Positions 33,973 through 42,832 of a stretch of DNA of 64,000 nucleotides are shown here, in pieces. The stretch's first letter is position 1. Each line of letters starts with the position of its first letter. Source of the DNA: Candidatus Desulfovibrio intestinipullorum (lineage in GTDB: Bacteria > Desulfobacterota > Desulfovibrionia > Desulfovibrionales > Desulfovibrionaceae); contig DXHV01000073.1 of assembly GCA_019113165.1 (NCBI GenBank), forward strand, positions 93,287 through 157,286, written 5' to 3'. The position numbers were made by a program, and so were the translations under genes. Under the pieces are notes generated by a model that was not told the DNA's origin, searched no databases, and worked only from the letters and a program-made list of their open reading frames with translations.

Positions 33973-34191
33973 CTAGCCCCCGCCCACAAAGTGAATGACT
34001 TCTATGCGATCGCCGGCACAGACCGCGGTCTTGTCCAGGTCCTGTGCTGGCACGATCTCCAGGTTCCGCTCGACCACAACCCGGCCGGCGTCCACACCAA
34101 GGCTCTCCACCAGGGCAAGCAGGCTTGTGCCCTGCTTCACGCGCTGTTCCCGGCCATTGAGCGTCAGGGTGATCTGTTCGTGCTCTGCCAT
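33973..34191 (-). CDS. thiS: Sulfur carrier protein ThiS
   Basis: 72 aa from ATG 34191, chosen because AGGA lies 8 nt upstream; two ATG codons at 34197 and 34200 are alternatives. Ubiquitin-like protein ending in the conserved di-glycine (FVGGG), which is adenylated by ThiF and carries sulfur to ThiG. LTLNGREQRV and the DRIEVIHFVGGG end match the family. First gene after the TPP riboswitch. Confidence 0.95.
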   Translation of the reverse strand: MAEHEQITLTLNGREQRVKQGTSLLALVESLGVDAGRVVVERNLEIVPAQDLDKTAVCAGDRIEVIHFVGGG

Positions 34192-34216
34192 TGACATCAT
34201 CCTGTGCAAAAAGATC

Positions 34217-34254
34217 AAAAAAACGCCTTTTCCGTCCCATGAACAGAAAAAGCG
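34217..34254 (-). terminator. Riboswitch expression-platform terminator
   Basis: On the minus strand the stem of 34254-34246 with 34233-34224 (CGCTTTTTC paired with GAAAAGGCG) is followed by TTTTTTT (34223-34217). It lies between the TPP aptamer and thiS, as expected for ligand-induced transcription termination. Confidence 0.85.
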
Positions 34255-34283
34255 CTGTCGTAATGTGGTCTTCTGACACCACA

Positions 34284-34394
34284 AGAACCAGCATTCCCTC
34301 CGGCAGCATAATCTGCATCAGGTCATGGGACATACGTCCTCGGGGTCAGGGACAAAAACCCTTTCTCAGCCAATTGCGGCTCCCCCAGCCAGTA
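34284..34394 (-). promoter_or_regulatory. TPP riboswitch (THI element) of the thi operon
   Basis: Minus-strand RNA carries the conserved core GGGGGAGCC...GGCTGAGA, GACCTGAT, then GATTATGCTGCCGGAGGGAA, matching the THI-box order (CUGAGA, ACCUGAU, GGAUAAUGCC-like, GGGA). A short P1 can form between CTGGC (5' side) and GCTGG (3' side). Followed by a terminator 30 nt downstream and then thiS. Confidence 0.93.
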
Positions 34395-34404
34395 GTCATG
34401 CTGT

Positions 34405-34433
34405 CTTGTATCCCTGTCCGGCAGGAATGGCAA
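34405..34433 (-). promoter_or_regulatory. Promoter of the thi operon
   Basis: On the minus strand TTGCCA (34433-34428), 17-bp spacer, TACAAG (34410-34405). Predicted start near 34398, just before the aptamer. It lies in the gap after the flippase gene. Confidence 0.55.
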
Positions 34434-34466
34434 GATATTCTTTCCCTGTACGCCCCCCTGCGTCCC

Positions 34467-36038
34467 CTATGCCCCCTGGCTTCCTCCGGGCCTGCGGTGC
34501 AGGAAACGGCGCTTGAGTTCGTAGACTTCCTGTCTGGAGAGACCGAGGAAGGCCGGACACAGGCAGGCCAGGCCCAGTACAAGCACACTGTACACCACGC
34601 CCGAGCAGAAGAAGCGCACGATGGACGAGGGATCCCCCAGCCCAAGCTGCAGGGTCGCTTCCCGGCAGAGCAGGGCCAGGGCCAGCAGAACAGCCAGGCT
34701 CCACACCTGATGGCAGACATTGCGGGCAAAGGAGAGCGGCACGAAGCGCGAGGCGAGCCACAGATAGAGATTGACGGTGACTATCTGCACGCAGACCGTC
34801 TTGATGGCCAGACCCGTTGCTCCCAGGCTCAGGCCGAAGAGATCGTGCGGCGCCAGCAGGATCCAGGCCGTGCTCAGGCCGTAGACGCACTCGCACATCT
34901 GTATGTTGCGCAAAGTCTTGGTGCGGCCCGTGGCATGAAAGATGGAGCTTGCGAGCTGCCCGTAGGCCTGATGCAGGGGATAGAGGGCCATGATCTGCAC
35001 AGGCACCGTGGCTGCGGCAAACTCTGCGCCGCCAAAGAGCTGCACAAGGGCTGCGCCCTCGGCCAGGGTGAAGCAGGAAAAATAGGCGGCAACAACGTAA
35101 AGCAGCGGCGCAAAGCGATCCACCAGCCGCCCCATGGCCTGCAGATCCTTCTTGCCCCAGGCTATGGAGAGTTCGCGCATGAGCAGGGGCGTCATGGCCG
35201 AGACAAAGAGAAAGCAGGCCATGCTCACCTTCTGGGACAGGGCAAAGAAGCCCTGTTCCGTGGAACCGTTGAACCACTGCAAAAGCCAGCGCTCGGCGCA
35301 GATCATGAGGAAGGCCAGCAGGGCCTGCACGAAGAGCGGATTGGAATAGTCGAAGAATTCCCTAGTATAGCTGCGTACCTGCTGCCTGGACAGGCTCCAG
35401 CACAATGTCCCCCCGTTTTCCCAGGTGCCCCGGCCGCTGTGCACGGTCACAAACCAGTAGCCCAGGGCTGTCGTGCCCAGCATGAGGTACTGCTGTGCAA
35501 ACAGGGTGGCAATGTTGAGGACATCGCAGACAAAGAGCAGGGCCAGAATGGCCACGGCTATGAGGGAAATAGAGCTGCGCACGAGCTCCGAGGGCACGGT
35601 GGCGCCTATGGCATCGTTCATGGAGCGCAGCACCCTGCCCCACCAGGTCAGAAAGGCCCACAGAGCCGCAAAGGGGGTCAGCCACAGCGGCACCTCGGGC
35701 ATGAGCAGGTTGCCCACAGGCGGAACGGCAAACAAAAACAGAGCCACTGCCATGGTGATGCCCAGTACCAGTCCGCTGACCCGCATGTAGAAGGCAATGA
35801 GACTGCCTTCCGTCTGCCGGCGGGAAAGGGCATTGTACATGCAGGTACTCGTGCCCATGTCCAGAAAGCCGGAGAGCTGATAGAAGAGGTTGGTCGCAAA
35901 ACTGTACTCTCCATAGAGCCTCGGTCCCAGGGCGCGGGGCAGGATGGCCTCCATGGCCAGATAGACCGGTACGGACGCTATATTCGCCAGAAGCTTGAAA
36001 AGATACCGGCGGGCGAGTGTGGGTGTTTTTCCTTGCAT
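34467..36038 (-). CDS. Wzx-like polysaccharide/lipid flippase
   Basis: 523 aa from ATG 36038 (MQGKTPTLARRYLFKLLANI). Polytopic with about 12-14 membrane helices and a MATE/MOP superfamily character: N-terminal amphipathic region, LPRALGPRLYGEYSFATNLFYQLSGFLDMG, and FFALSQKVSMACFLFVSAMTPLL around the middle. Such proteins flip undecaprenyl-linked oligosaccharides across the inner membrane. No glycan cluster surrounds it, so the substrate is unknown. The end is basic (LKRRFLHRRPGG). It is a single gene upstream of the thi promoter. Confidence 0.8.
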   Translation of the reverse strand: MQGKTPTLARRYLFKLLANIASVPVYLAMEAILPRALGPRLYGEYSFATNLFYQLSGFLDMGTSTCMYNALSRRQTEGSLIAFYMRVSGLVLGITMAVALFLFAVPPVGNLLMPEVPLWLTPFAALWAFLTWWGRVLRSMNDAIGATVPSELVRSSISLIAVAILALLFVCDVLNIATLFAQQYLMLGTTALGYWFVTVHSGRGTWENGGTLCWSLSRQQVRSYTREFFDYSNPLFVQALLAFLMICAERWLLQWFNGSTEQGFFALSQKVSMACFLFVSAMTPLLMRELSIAWGKKDLQAMGRLVDRFAPLLYVVAAYFSCFTLAEGAALVQLFGGAEFAAATVPVQIMALYPLHQAYGQLASSIFHATGRTKTLRNIQMCECVYGLSTAWILLAPHDLFGLSLGATGLAIKTVCVQIVTVNLYLWLASRFVPLSFARNVCHQVWSLAVLLALALLCREATLQLGLGDPSSIVRFFCSGVVYSVLVLGLACLCPAFLGLSRQEVYELKRRFLHRRPGGSQGA

Positions 36039-36225
36039 GGGCGGCAAGGTAGCGCCTTTTCCTGCCACTCTCAAGGGGGCGCATTTTCTTATTCTCCCAG
36101 CCTGACAGGACTGTTTTCTCCTTTTCCAAAGGTCAGGAGAATTTCCTCCCTGTAAATAGCAAAAAATCACAATTCTTATATAAATACTCTTCTGAATGTA
36201 CTGTTTTTGAAAATATACATTTTTT

Positions 36226-36237
36226 TGCTGTACAGCA
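36226..36237. promoter_or_regulatory. 12-bp palindrome in AT-rich region upstream of ilvD
   Basis: TGCTGTACAGCA is a perfect dyad flanked by T runs on both sides. It lies about 80 bp upstream of the proposed ilvD promoter. Either an operator or a weak terminator for an upstream transcript. Confidence 0.35.
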
Positions 36238-36304
36238 GTTTTTTTTATGACTTGACATTGTATGAAATATCTCTTTTCTGCTTCTTTCTCAAATATCGTG
36301 ATTT

Positions 36305-36333
36305 TTGACCTGTCAGGGAATTTGGCCTAAGGT
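36305..36333 (+). promoter_or_regulatory. Candidate promoter of ilvD
   Basis: TTGACC (36305-36310), 17-bp spacer, TAAGGT (36328-36333). It would give an untranslated leader of about 360 nt. A second TTGACA at 36252 lacks a good -10. Confidence 0.4.
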
Positions 36334-36657
36334 ACAAAGCGTTTTCCTCATTCACCCGGTTTGCGCAGACAGGTCAGAGCGATCTCTGTTCAAGCACTGA
36401 ACATCCTTGAACAACTGCTTCCCCATGGCACGAAGATGCCGGAACGGTCCTGGCGACAGCTTTCCCCCAGGGTCACAAGCCTTCCGGCAACCTCTCCCCT
36501 TTCCAGTGGACACAGTATACCTCATTCCCCCATGGCCTCCGGCTCAAGGGAACGTGCCAGCCTTCCTTCAGGGGGCCTCCTCCCTGCTTGCCCCGGCCCT
36601 GTTCTTCAGCAGGGACCTTCAGCAAGGACGCTCTGCCGATCTCCGGGCAAACCTTAC

Positions 36658-36679
36658 CACCCGCACAGTGCTGCGGGTG
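36658..36679 (+). other. Hairpin just upstream of ilvD start
   Basis: CACCCGCA/TGCGGGTG, perfect 8-bp stem with a 6-nt loop, ending 19 nt before ATG. There is no recognisable ribosome-binding site between it and the start, so it may influence initiation. Confidence 0.4.
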
Positions 36680-36698
36680 CCTCACTGGATATGGTGCC

Positions 36699-38381
36699 AT
36701 GGACGACGCCCAAAGTTCTCTTATGAAGCGCGGTCTGGAAAAGGCCCCGCACAGATCCCTTCTCCATGCCCTGGGCCTGACCAGGGAAGAAATCGACCGT
36801 CCCCTTGTCGGCGTGGTGAATGCCGCAAGCGAAGTAGTTCCCGGACACATGCACCTGGACCGCATTGCCGAAGCCGTCAAGGCCGGCGTGCGCATGGCCG
36901 GCGGCACGCCTCTGGAATTTCCCGCCATTGCCGTGTGTGACGGCATTGCCATGAACCATGAGGGCATGCGCTTCTCCCTGCCCTCCCGCGACTACATTGC
37001 CGACTCCTGCGAACTGATGGCCAGAGCCCATGCCTTTGATGCCCTGGTCTTCATTCCCAACTGCGACAAGTGCGTGCCCGGCATGCTCATGGCCATGATG
37101 CGCCTGAACCTGCCTTCCATCCTTGTCTCCGGTGGTCCCATGCTGCCCGGCAACGTCGGTCCCCACAAGAAGGCCGACCTCATCTCTGTCTTCGAGGCCG
37201 TGGGCGGCGTGCGTGCCCATACCGTCAGCGAGAAAGAACTCCTGGCCATGGAAGAAAACGCCTGCCCGGGCTGCGGCTCCTGTGCCGGCATGTTCACGGC
37301 CAACTCCATGAACTGCCTCGCCGAAACCATTGGCGTGGCCCTGCCCGGCAACGGAACCATTCCCGCCGCCTACTCGGCCAGGCTGCGCCTGGCCAAGCAT
37401 GCCGGCATGCAGGTCATGGAACTCCTGCGCAAGAACATTCGTCCCCTGGACATCGTGACACAGGACAGCGTGACCAATGCCATTACCGTGGACATGGCCC
37501 TGGGCTGCTCCACCAATACCGTCCTGCATCTGCCCGCCATCTTCGGCGAGGCCCATCTGGACATCAATCTGGATGTCTTTGACACGGTGAGCCGCAGGAC
37601 TCCGAACCTGTGTCACCTTTCCCCTGCCGGCACCCACTACATGACTGACCTGGATCTGGCCGGCGGCATTCCTGCCGTCATGGCCGAACTCGCCAGGGGC
37701 GGACTCATCAAGACAGACTGCCTGACCGTCACCGGAAAGACCGTTGCCGAAAACCTGAAGGACCGCAACGCGCATATCATCAATACCGACGTCATCCACA
37801 CCCTGGAAAATCCCTATTCCAGGGACGGCGGCATTGCCATCCTGCGCGGCAACATCGCTCCCGACGGTGCCGTGGTGAAGAAGGCCGCCGTTGCTCCGGA
37901 AATGCTCTGCCGCGATGTGCGCGCCCGCGTCTTCGAGGGCGAGGCCAAGGCCATGAAGGCCATTCTGGACGGCGAAATCAAGCCCAATGACGCTGTGGTC
38001 ATCCTCTTCGAGGGACCCCGCGGCGGCCCCGGCATGCGCGAAATGCTCTCTGCCACGGCAGCCATCACCGGCATGGGCCTTGGCAAGGATGTGGCCCTGC
38101 TCACGGACGGCCGCTTCTCCGGCGGCACCAACGGCGCAGCCATTGGTCACATTTCTCCCGAAGCTGCAGACGGCGGCCCCATCGGCCTGGTGCGCGATGG
38201 CGACATCATTCACATCGACATTCCCAACCGCAAGCTGGAGCTCAAGGTAGATGATGCCGAACTGGCCAGACGCAGGGCCGAGTACAAGGCGCCGAACTGC
38301 AAGAGCCCCTATGGCATCCTGCGACGCTACGCCTCGCTGGTGACGTCGGCAGCCACGGGTGCCCGTTACCGCGACATCTAG
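36699..38381 (+). CDS. ilvD: Dihydroxy-acid dehydratase
   Basis: 560 aa from ATG 36699 ([26 protein letters not shown]), the normal family start; upstream frame residues are noise. It dehydrates dihydroxy-isovalerate/methylvalerate in branched-chain amino-acid synthesis. Iron-sulfur ligands are seen in [12 protein letters not shown] and [21 protein letters not shown]; the substrate and metal regions [16 protein letters not shown] and [11 protein letters not shown] are intact. Single-gene unit with a long structured leader and a strong terminator. Confidence 0.97.
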   Translation: MDDAQSSLMKRGLEKAPHRSLLHALGLTREEIDRPLVGVVNAASEVVPGHMHLDRIAEAVKAGVRMAGGTPLEFPAIAVCDGIAMNHEGMRFSLPSRDYIADSCELMARAHAFDALVFIPNCDKCVPGMLMAMMRLNLPSILVSGGPMLPGNVGPHKKADLISVFEAVGGVRAHTVSEKELLAMEENACPGCGSCAGMFTANSMNCLAETIGVALPGNGTIPAAYSARLRLAKHAGMQVMELLRKNIRPLDIVTQDSVTNAITVDMALGCSTNTVLHLPAIFGEAHLDINLDVFDTVSRRTPNLCHLSPAGTHYMTDLDLAGGIPAVMAELARGGLIKTDCLTVTGKTVAENLKDRNAHIINTDVIHTLENPYSRDGGIAILRGNIAPDGAVVKKAAVAPEMLCRDVRARVFEGEAKAMKAILDGEIKPNDAVVILFEGPRGGPGMREMLSATAAITGMGLGKDVALLTDGRFSGGTNGAAIGHISPEAADGGPIGLVRDGDIIHIDIPNRKLELKVDDAELARRRAEYKAPNCKSPYGILRRYASLVTSAATGARYRDI

Positions 38382-38398
38382 TTACAACCTTCCCCTAT

Positions 38399-38430
38399 CC
38401 GTCGCAGGGCCGTCCTGCGACGGATTTTTT
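38399..38430 (+). terminator. Terminator of ilvD
   Basis: CCGTCGCAGG (38399-38408) pairs with CCTGCGACGG (38414-38423), 5-nt loop, then ATTTTTT. Confidence 0.93.
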
Positions 38431-38729
38431 GGCTCTTCGGGGGTATGTGTGGGTACGGAAGGGCTCCAATCCCCTCATTGCCTTCTCTCCAGGGACTATT
38501 TCCATCCTGAGGGCAGCTGCAACTGTCCGCGCAGTAAAGGCACCTTCAGCAAATTTATCAATAGTCTTTGGTAGTTAGCTTTATGAAGTCGTGGTGACTG
38601 TTTCCTTGTCTACCAAGGCCAAGATGTTCCAAGAGAGAGCCTTTGGAGTTACCTACAGAAAACCACGAAGAGCCGATTTTTTTGAGTCTCGCGGACATCT
38701 GAATCTCATGGATACAGGGGACGTTCCCC

Positions 38730-39659
38730 ATGGACTTTCTCCACGCACTGAGCGGCGTCTTCAGCCTGCTTGTCATCTGTCTTCTGGGTATCTGCATGGA
38801 TCGCTGGGGCTGGATTGGCGCCGAGACCAGGCGTCTTGTTCCCCGCCTGGTCACCACCATCTCCCTGCCGGCCTATCTGTTCCACTCCATAGCAACGACC
38901 TTCAGCCACGAGGATGTGGGCCACTTTCTCTCCGGCTCCTTCATCCCCGTCATCTCCATCCTGCTCACCTTTGGCGCAGCCCTGCTTACAGGCAGACTCT
39001 GCCGGGTACAGGCGAAGCATTTCGGACTCTTCTGCGCGTCCTTCACCTCCTCGAGTGCCGTCTTCATAGGCATCCCCCTGTGCGACGCCCTGCTCGGTCC
39101 GAAATCCATCCCCTATGCCCTGCTCTACTACTTTGCCAATGCCGCCTTCTTCTGGACCATAGGCAGCTACCTCATTGCCTCTGATGCACACAGGCAGAGC
39201 CGCTTCTCGGGCAAGAGGGCACTGAAGGCCGTCTTTTCCCCGCCCCTGCTGGGCTTTCTCACAGGCCTTGCCACGGCCCTGCTCTCCCTGGAACCGCCGG
39301 CCTTTCTCATGAATGCCACAGCCATCATAGGCCAGCTGACTACGCCCCTGGCCCTGCTCTACATAGGCTTCACCCTGTCCCTCGTGCCGTCGAGCCGCTA
39401 TCTTTCCAGGGATCTGTTGGTGGCCGCAGCAGGCAGGCTGCTTGTCTGTCCCCTGATTACAGCCCTGGTTGTCCTCTGCCTCGGCCTGGACGACTTCGTG
39501 AGCAGGGTCTTCATTCTGCAGGCTGCCCTGCCGGCCGTCATGCAGGCCTCCATTCTGAGTGCCCACTACCGCACGGATCCGGAGTTCGGCACCCTCATCA
39601 TCACCATGACCACCATTGGCTGCGTGGTCACTGTGCCGCTCATCATGTCCTTCTTCTAG
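38730..39659 (+). CDS. AEC (auxin efflux carrier) family transporter
   Basis: 309 aa, ten predicted membrane helices in two five-helix halves, the AEC topology. Family segments are PRLVTTISLPAYLFHSIA, SSSAVFIGIPLCDALLG with the unwound IG(I/F)P motif, and TTPLALLYIGFTLS in the second half. Members export or import carboxylates or amino acids; the substrate cannot be read. AGGGGA lies 8 nt before ATG. The preceding 300 bp have no gene; it stands alone. Confidence 0.85.
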   Translation: MDFLHALSGVFSLLVICLLGICMDRWGWIGAETRRLVPRLVTTISLPAYLFHSIATTFSHEDVGHFLSGSFIPVISILLTFGAALLTGRLCRVQAKHFGLFCASFTSSSAVFIGIPLCDALLGPKSIPYALLYYFANAAFFWTIGSYLIASDAHRQSRFSGKRALKAVFSPPLLGFLTGLATALLSLEPPAFLMNATAIIGQLTTPLALLYIGFTLSLVPSSRYLSRDLLVAAAGRLLVCPLITALVVLCLGLDDFVSRVFILQAALPAVMQASILSAHYRTDPEFGTLIITMTTIGCVVTVPLIMSFF

Positions 39660-39744
39660 CGCCTGCCAGGACCTGATCTCTGCAAGCAGGGGCCTCTCGA
39701 TCCTTTCCTCGCACAAACTTCCGTCAAACGCCCCCTGACACACA

Positions 39745-39780
39745 GGCCCTGCCGGCACAAGAGCCTGCTGGCGCAGGGCC
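39745..39780. terminator. Hairpin between convergent AEC and PTS-type genes
   Basis: GGCCCTGC/GCAGGGCC, 8-bp perfect stem, no flanking T tract. Possible factor-assisted or weak bidirectional terminator. Confidence 0.4.
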
Positions 39781-39812
39781 CCAGCTCTGAAAGCCTCTTC
39801 CCGTGGCTGAGC

Positions 39813-40904
39813 CTACCTGAGCGTCATGTCGCCGGACTTCACCCAGCCCAGGGTCCGGACGCCCATGTTGACAAGCGGGCAGATCACGGCCGGCAGGACA
39901 AAGCAGAGGAGCACAAGCCCTGCCCAGTCCCAGGCCTCGATACCGGTCCTTGTGCCTGCCGCCATTTCCCGAACCCAACCCGTGTACACGCCAATCTGCC
40001 CCACAAAGCCGCAGGTACCCATGCCCGAGGACACGGCAGGACCGTTCATCTCCATTTTAAACACACAGGTGGCCAGAGGACCGGTAATGGCCGAGGTCAC
40101 GATGGGGGCAATCCAGATTCTGGGATTGCGGACAATATTGCCCATCTGCAGCATGGAAGTGCCTATGCCCTGGGAAATCAGGCCGCCCCAGCGATTTTCC
40201 GGAAAGGACATGACGGCAAAGCCGACCATCTGGGCACAGCACCCTGCCACTGCGGCGCCTCCGGCAAGGCCGGTAAGCCCCAAGGCAGCACAGATGGCAG
40301 CAGAGGAAATGGGCAGCGTCAGGGCAATGCCGACCAGCACGGAGATGCAGATGCCCATGATGAAGGGCTGCAGCTCCGTTGCCCACATGATTAATGCGCC
40401 GAGCTTCATGGCCATGGCGCCCAGGGCCGGTGCCCACCAGGCTGACAGCGCAAGGCCCACGCCAATGGTCACCAGGGGGGTAACCAGCAGGTCTATCCTT
40501 GTTTCCCGGGATATGAGCTTGCCCGCTTCCGCAGCAATGATGGCCACAAAGAGCACGGCCAGCGGTCCGCCGGCTCCGCCCAGGGCATTGGAGGAAAAGC
40601 CCACGGTGACCAGGGAAAAGAGCACCAGGGGCGGACAGCGCAGGGCATATCCTATGGCCACGGCCATGGCCGGACCGCTCATGGCTGCTGCCAGACCGCC
40701 CACCGTGTAGGTTGTGCCCCGGATGACGACCAGCGGCTGCAGCAGAAAGGATATCTGCAGCTGCGTGCCCACGGCATCGAGAATGGTGCCTATGAGCAGG
40801 GAACAGAAAAGCCCCTGGGCCATGGCCCCCATGGCATCAATGCCATAGCGCCTGAGAGAAATTTCCACGTCCTTGCGGAGAAGAAAGGCACGAATTGTTT
40901 CCAT
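39813..40904 (-). CDS. PTS EIIC-type membrane protein (EIIC_2-like)
   Basis: 363 aa, strongly hydrophobic with about ten helices and many small residues. The segments GTTYTVGGLAAAMSGPAMAVAIGY and FKMEMNGPAVSSGMGTCGFVGQIGVYTGW match the atypical EIIC family (PF13303) that lacks attached EIIA/EIIB domains. No other PTS component lies nearby, so whether it moves a sugar by phosphotransfer or works alone is open. An inverted repeat CCTGTATCAG/CTGATACAGG lies upstream and may be an operator. Confidence 0.7.
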   Translation of the reverse strand: METIRAFLLRKDVEISLRRYGIDAMGAMAQGLFCSLLIGTILDAVGTQLQISFLLQPLVVIRGTTYTVGGLAAAMSGPAMAVAIGYALRCPPLVLFSLVTVGFSSNALGGAGGPLAVLFVAIIAAEAGKLISRETRIDLLVTPLVTIGVGLALSAWWAPALGAMAMKLGALIMWATELQPFIMGICISVLVGIALTLPISSAAICAALGLTGLAGGAAVAGCCAQMVGFAVMSFPENRWGGLISQGIGTSMLQMGNIVRNPRIWIAPIVTSAITGPLATCVFKMEMNGPAVSSGMGTCGFVGQIGVYTGWVREMAAGTRTGIEAWDWAGLVLLCFVLPAVICPLVNMGVRTLGWVKSGDMTLR

Positions 40905-41004
40905 ACTGTTGCCTGCACTTGCAAAAGTTCATGACGCCGGACGGACAGGCGAACCTGAAGGGCCTGGGCGCTGTCCTTCTTCCATATCCCTTGTGTACAA
41001 AAGG

Positions 41005-41080
41005 CCTGTATCAGCCCCTGAGTTTCAAAAAAAGGCGACAAAAAAAGAGCTGCATGCTGCCATATCCTTTCTGATACAGG
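41005..41080. promoter_or_regulatory. Spaced inverted repeat upstream of the EIIC-type gene
   Basis: CCTGTATCAG (41005-41014) and CTGATACAGG (41071-41080) are perfect 10-bp inverse copies 56 bp apart; CCATATCC is also repeated directly at about 40982 and 41060. The interval 40905-41276 holds no other supported gene. Confidence 0.4.
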
Positions 41081-41276
41081 TTCCACTCTATGACAGAACC
41101 TGCAGTTCTTGGCAAGCTGCCTCTCTTATGCACTATGCGGACGCGCACTTCCGCGCTCCGAATCTTCTGTTCCTTGAGCTGCCGCCCGGCATTCCGGCCG
41201 TCTGCCCCCTGCCCCCGTCTTGCGCACAGGGAGCAGGGAGCCGGCAGAAACTGTCCGTGTGCCGGCGGGCCGGCAG

Positions 41277-41816
41277 CTACTTTGCCTGTTCCTGCAGAAC
41301 CTCCAGCATGGTTCTCTTGGGGCTGATGAGACAGGCATCAATAAAGCTCTGAATGTCCTCGTCAGAGTTCAGAATGCTCTTGGTCGTGTTCTGCAGACGC
41401 CTGTTGTAGCCGTCCAGCCAGATGATGAAGCCGCTGGCGTCTTCCTGGGCCATGGCAAAATCCGCGCAGGTGGACGTCTTGGCATTCCACTCCCCGATGG
41501 GTACCGGGCCTGTGGCACGCATCTGCTGCCAGACGGAAAGCACCGTGTCCGTGGGCCGCTTTTCGCACCACATGTAGGCCTGTCCGAGGAGTATATGCAG
41601 CGTGTCCGGGGAAGCCACATCCATATTGACTGCTGCAGAGGCATACCCGTCAATCTGCAGCCCTTCAAACAGCGGAGGTTCACCCTGCAGAACGGCCTCA
41701 CTGGAGACGTATTCTGCACAGAGATAGGTAGCAGGATCGATTTTTTCATTGGCCGCCATGACAAAACCTGGCATGCAGAGCAGGGTAAATGCGGCAAACA
41801 GCATTTTTTTCAACAT
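41277..41816 (-). CDS. Periplasmic protein with two HdeA-like units
   Basis: 179 aa from ATG 41816. Residues 1-21 are a signal peptide (ending VMA). Two similar units follow: about 25-100 (ATYLCAEYVSSEA...GLQIDGYASA...YMWCEKRP) and about 110-175 (TSTCADFAMAQEDASGFIIWLDGYNRR...FIDACLIS). Each has the C-(A/E)-(D/E)-(F/Y)...DGY...C pattern of HdeA/HdeB acid-stress chaperones, which have one such unit of about 90 aa. A periplasmic chaperone role is plausible; the tandem arrangement is unusual. It is 134 bp downstream of the cyclophilin gene on the same strand. Confidence 0.65.
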   Translation of the reverse strand: MLKKMLFAAFTLLCMPGFVMAANEKIDPATYLCAEYVSSEAVLQGEPPLFEGLQIDGYASAAVNMDVASPDTLHILLGQAYMWCEKRPTDTVLSVWQQMRATGPVPIGEWNAKTSTCADFAMAQEDASGFIIWLDGYNRRLQNTTKSILNSDEDIQSFIDACLISPKRTMLEVLQEQAK

Positions 41817-41950
41817 TGGTCTCTTCTTCCATGCATCGGGAGCCTTGCGGCACAAGGCCCGGGCACGGCCTCCATCAAGAAATAGCAGGGTGCAGGCAGG
41901 CAGCCGGGGCCGCCTGCCTCGTGCGAAAGACGCTGTTTCGTCAAAACGTC

Positions 41951-42460
41951 CTATTCGAAACGGCTGACGTTGGTAATGATGATAAGGTCTGCAGGAACAT
42001 CCTGATGCATGCCCTGGGACTTTGTCTTGACCTTGGCAATCTTGTCCACGACGTCCATGCCTTCCGTCACCTTGCCGAAGACGCAGTACCCCCAACCCTG
42101 CACATTGGGTGCGGTGAAGTTGAGGAAGTCGTTGTCCACCAGGTTGATGAAGAACTGGGCTGTTGCGCTGTGCGGTTCCATGGTGCGGGCCATGGCAATG
42201 GTGCCCCTGTCGTTGGCAAGGCCATTGTCAGCTTCGTTGGTAATGGGTGCCTCGGTGGGCTTTTCTTCCATTCTGGCCGTGTAGCCGCCGCCCTGGATCA
42301 TGAAGCCGGCGATGACACGGTGAAAAATAGTGTTTTTATAGAAGCCTTTATCCACATATTCCAAGAAATTGGCAACTGTCTTGGGAGCCTTGTCCGGGTA
42401 CAGTTCAATCAGAATGTCGCCGGAGGTTGTCTCCATCAGGACCACGGGATTTGCAGCCAT
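41951..42460 (-). CDS. Peptidyl-prolyl cis-trans isomerase, cyclophilin type
   Basis: 169 aa, AAGGAG upstream, no signal peptide, so cytoplasmic. The cyclophilin core is intact: [31 protein letters not shown] (catalytic Arg in FHRV), [17 protein letters not shown] and [18 protein letters not shown]. Catalyses proline isomerisation in folding proteins. The small size corresponds to the PpiB-like class. Confidence 0.96.
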   Translation of the reverse strand: MAANPVVLMETTSGDILIELYPDKAPKTVANFLEYVDKGFYKNTIFHRVIAGFMIQGGGYTARMEEKPTEAPITNEADNGLANDRGTIAMARTMEPHSATAQFFINLVDNDFLNFTAPNVQGWGYCVFGKVTEGMDVVDKIAKVKTKSQGMHQDVPADLIIITNVSRFE

Positions 42461-42832
42461 ACTATCTCCTTAGATTGTTCCAAAAAATCTCCGTTTCCTG
42501 CCTTCGGCCCTGGAGGGCTTTGCAAAAGCTCAGGAACGGGACCATTTTGCCAGCAGAAGTGTACGTTATGCCGGGCCCCTTGACAATACAAGCCCGGCCC
42601 CTGTCTGCGGGGGAAGCCCCCGGGACCTGCCCTCCTGCCGTCCTTTTGTCCCTCTGCCCGCCGCTGCCGCCACCCGGGGCTTGCCTCTGCCCGTGATATG
42701 GGGCAGGCTTGGCCCCGTTCCTCCCACGCCTTCCCGCAAGCCCCCCTTGGACATTCCGATAGTCTGGCGAGCAGGCGTTCCCGTGAACCGGCAGCTCCTT
42801 TTTGTCCCGAATTCCCGAGGATTGCCTTTCCG

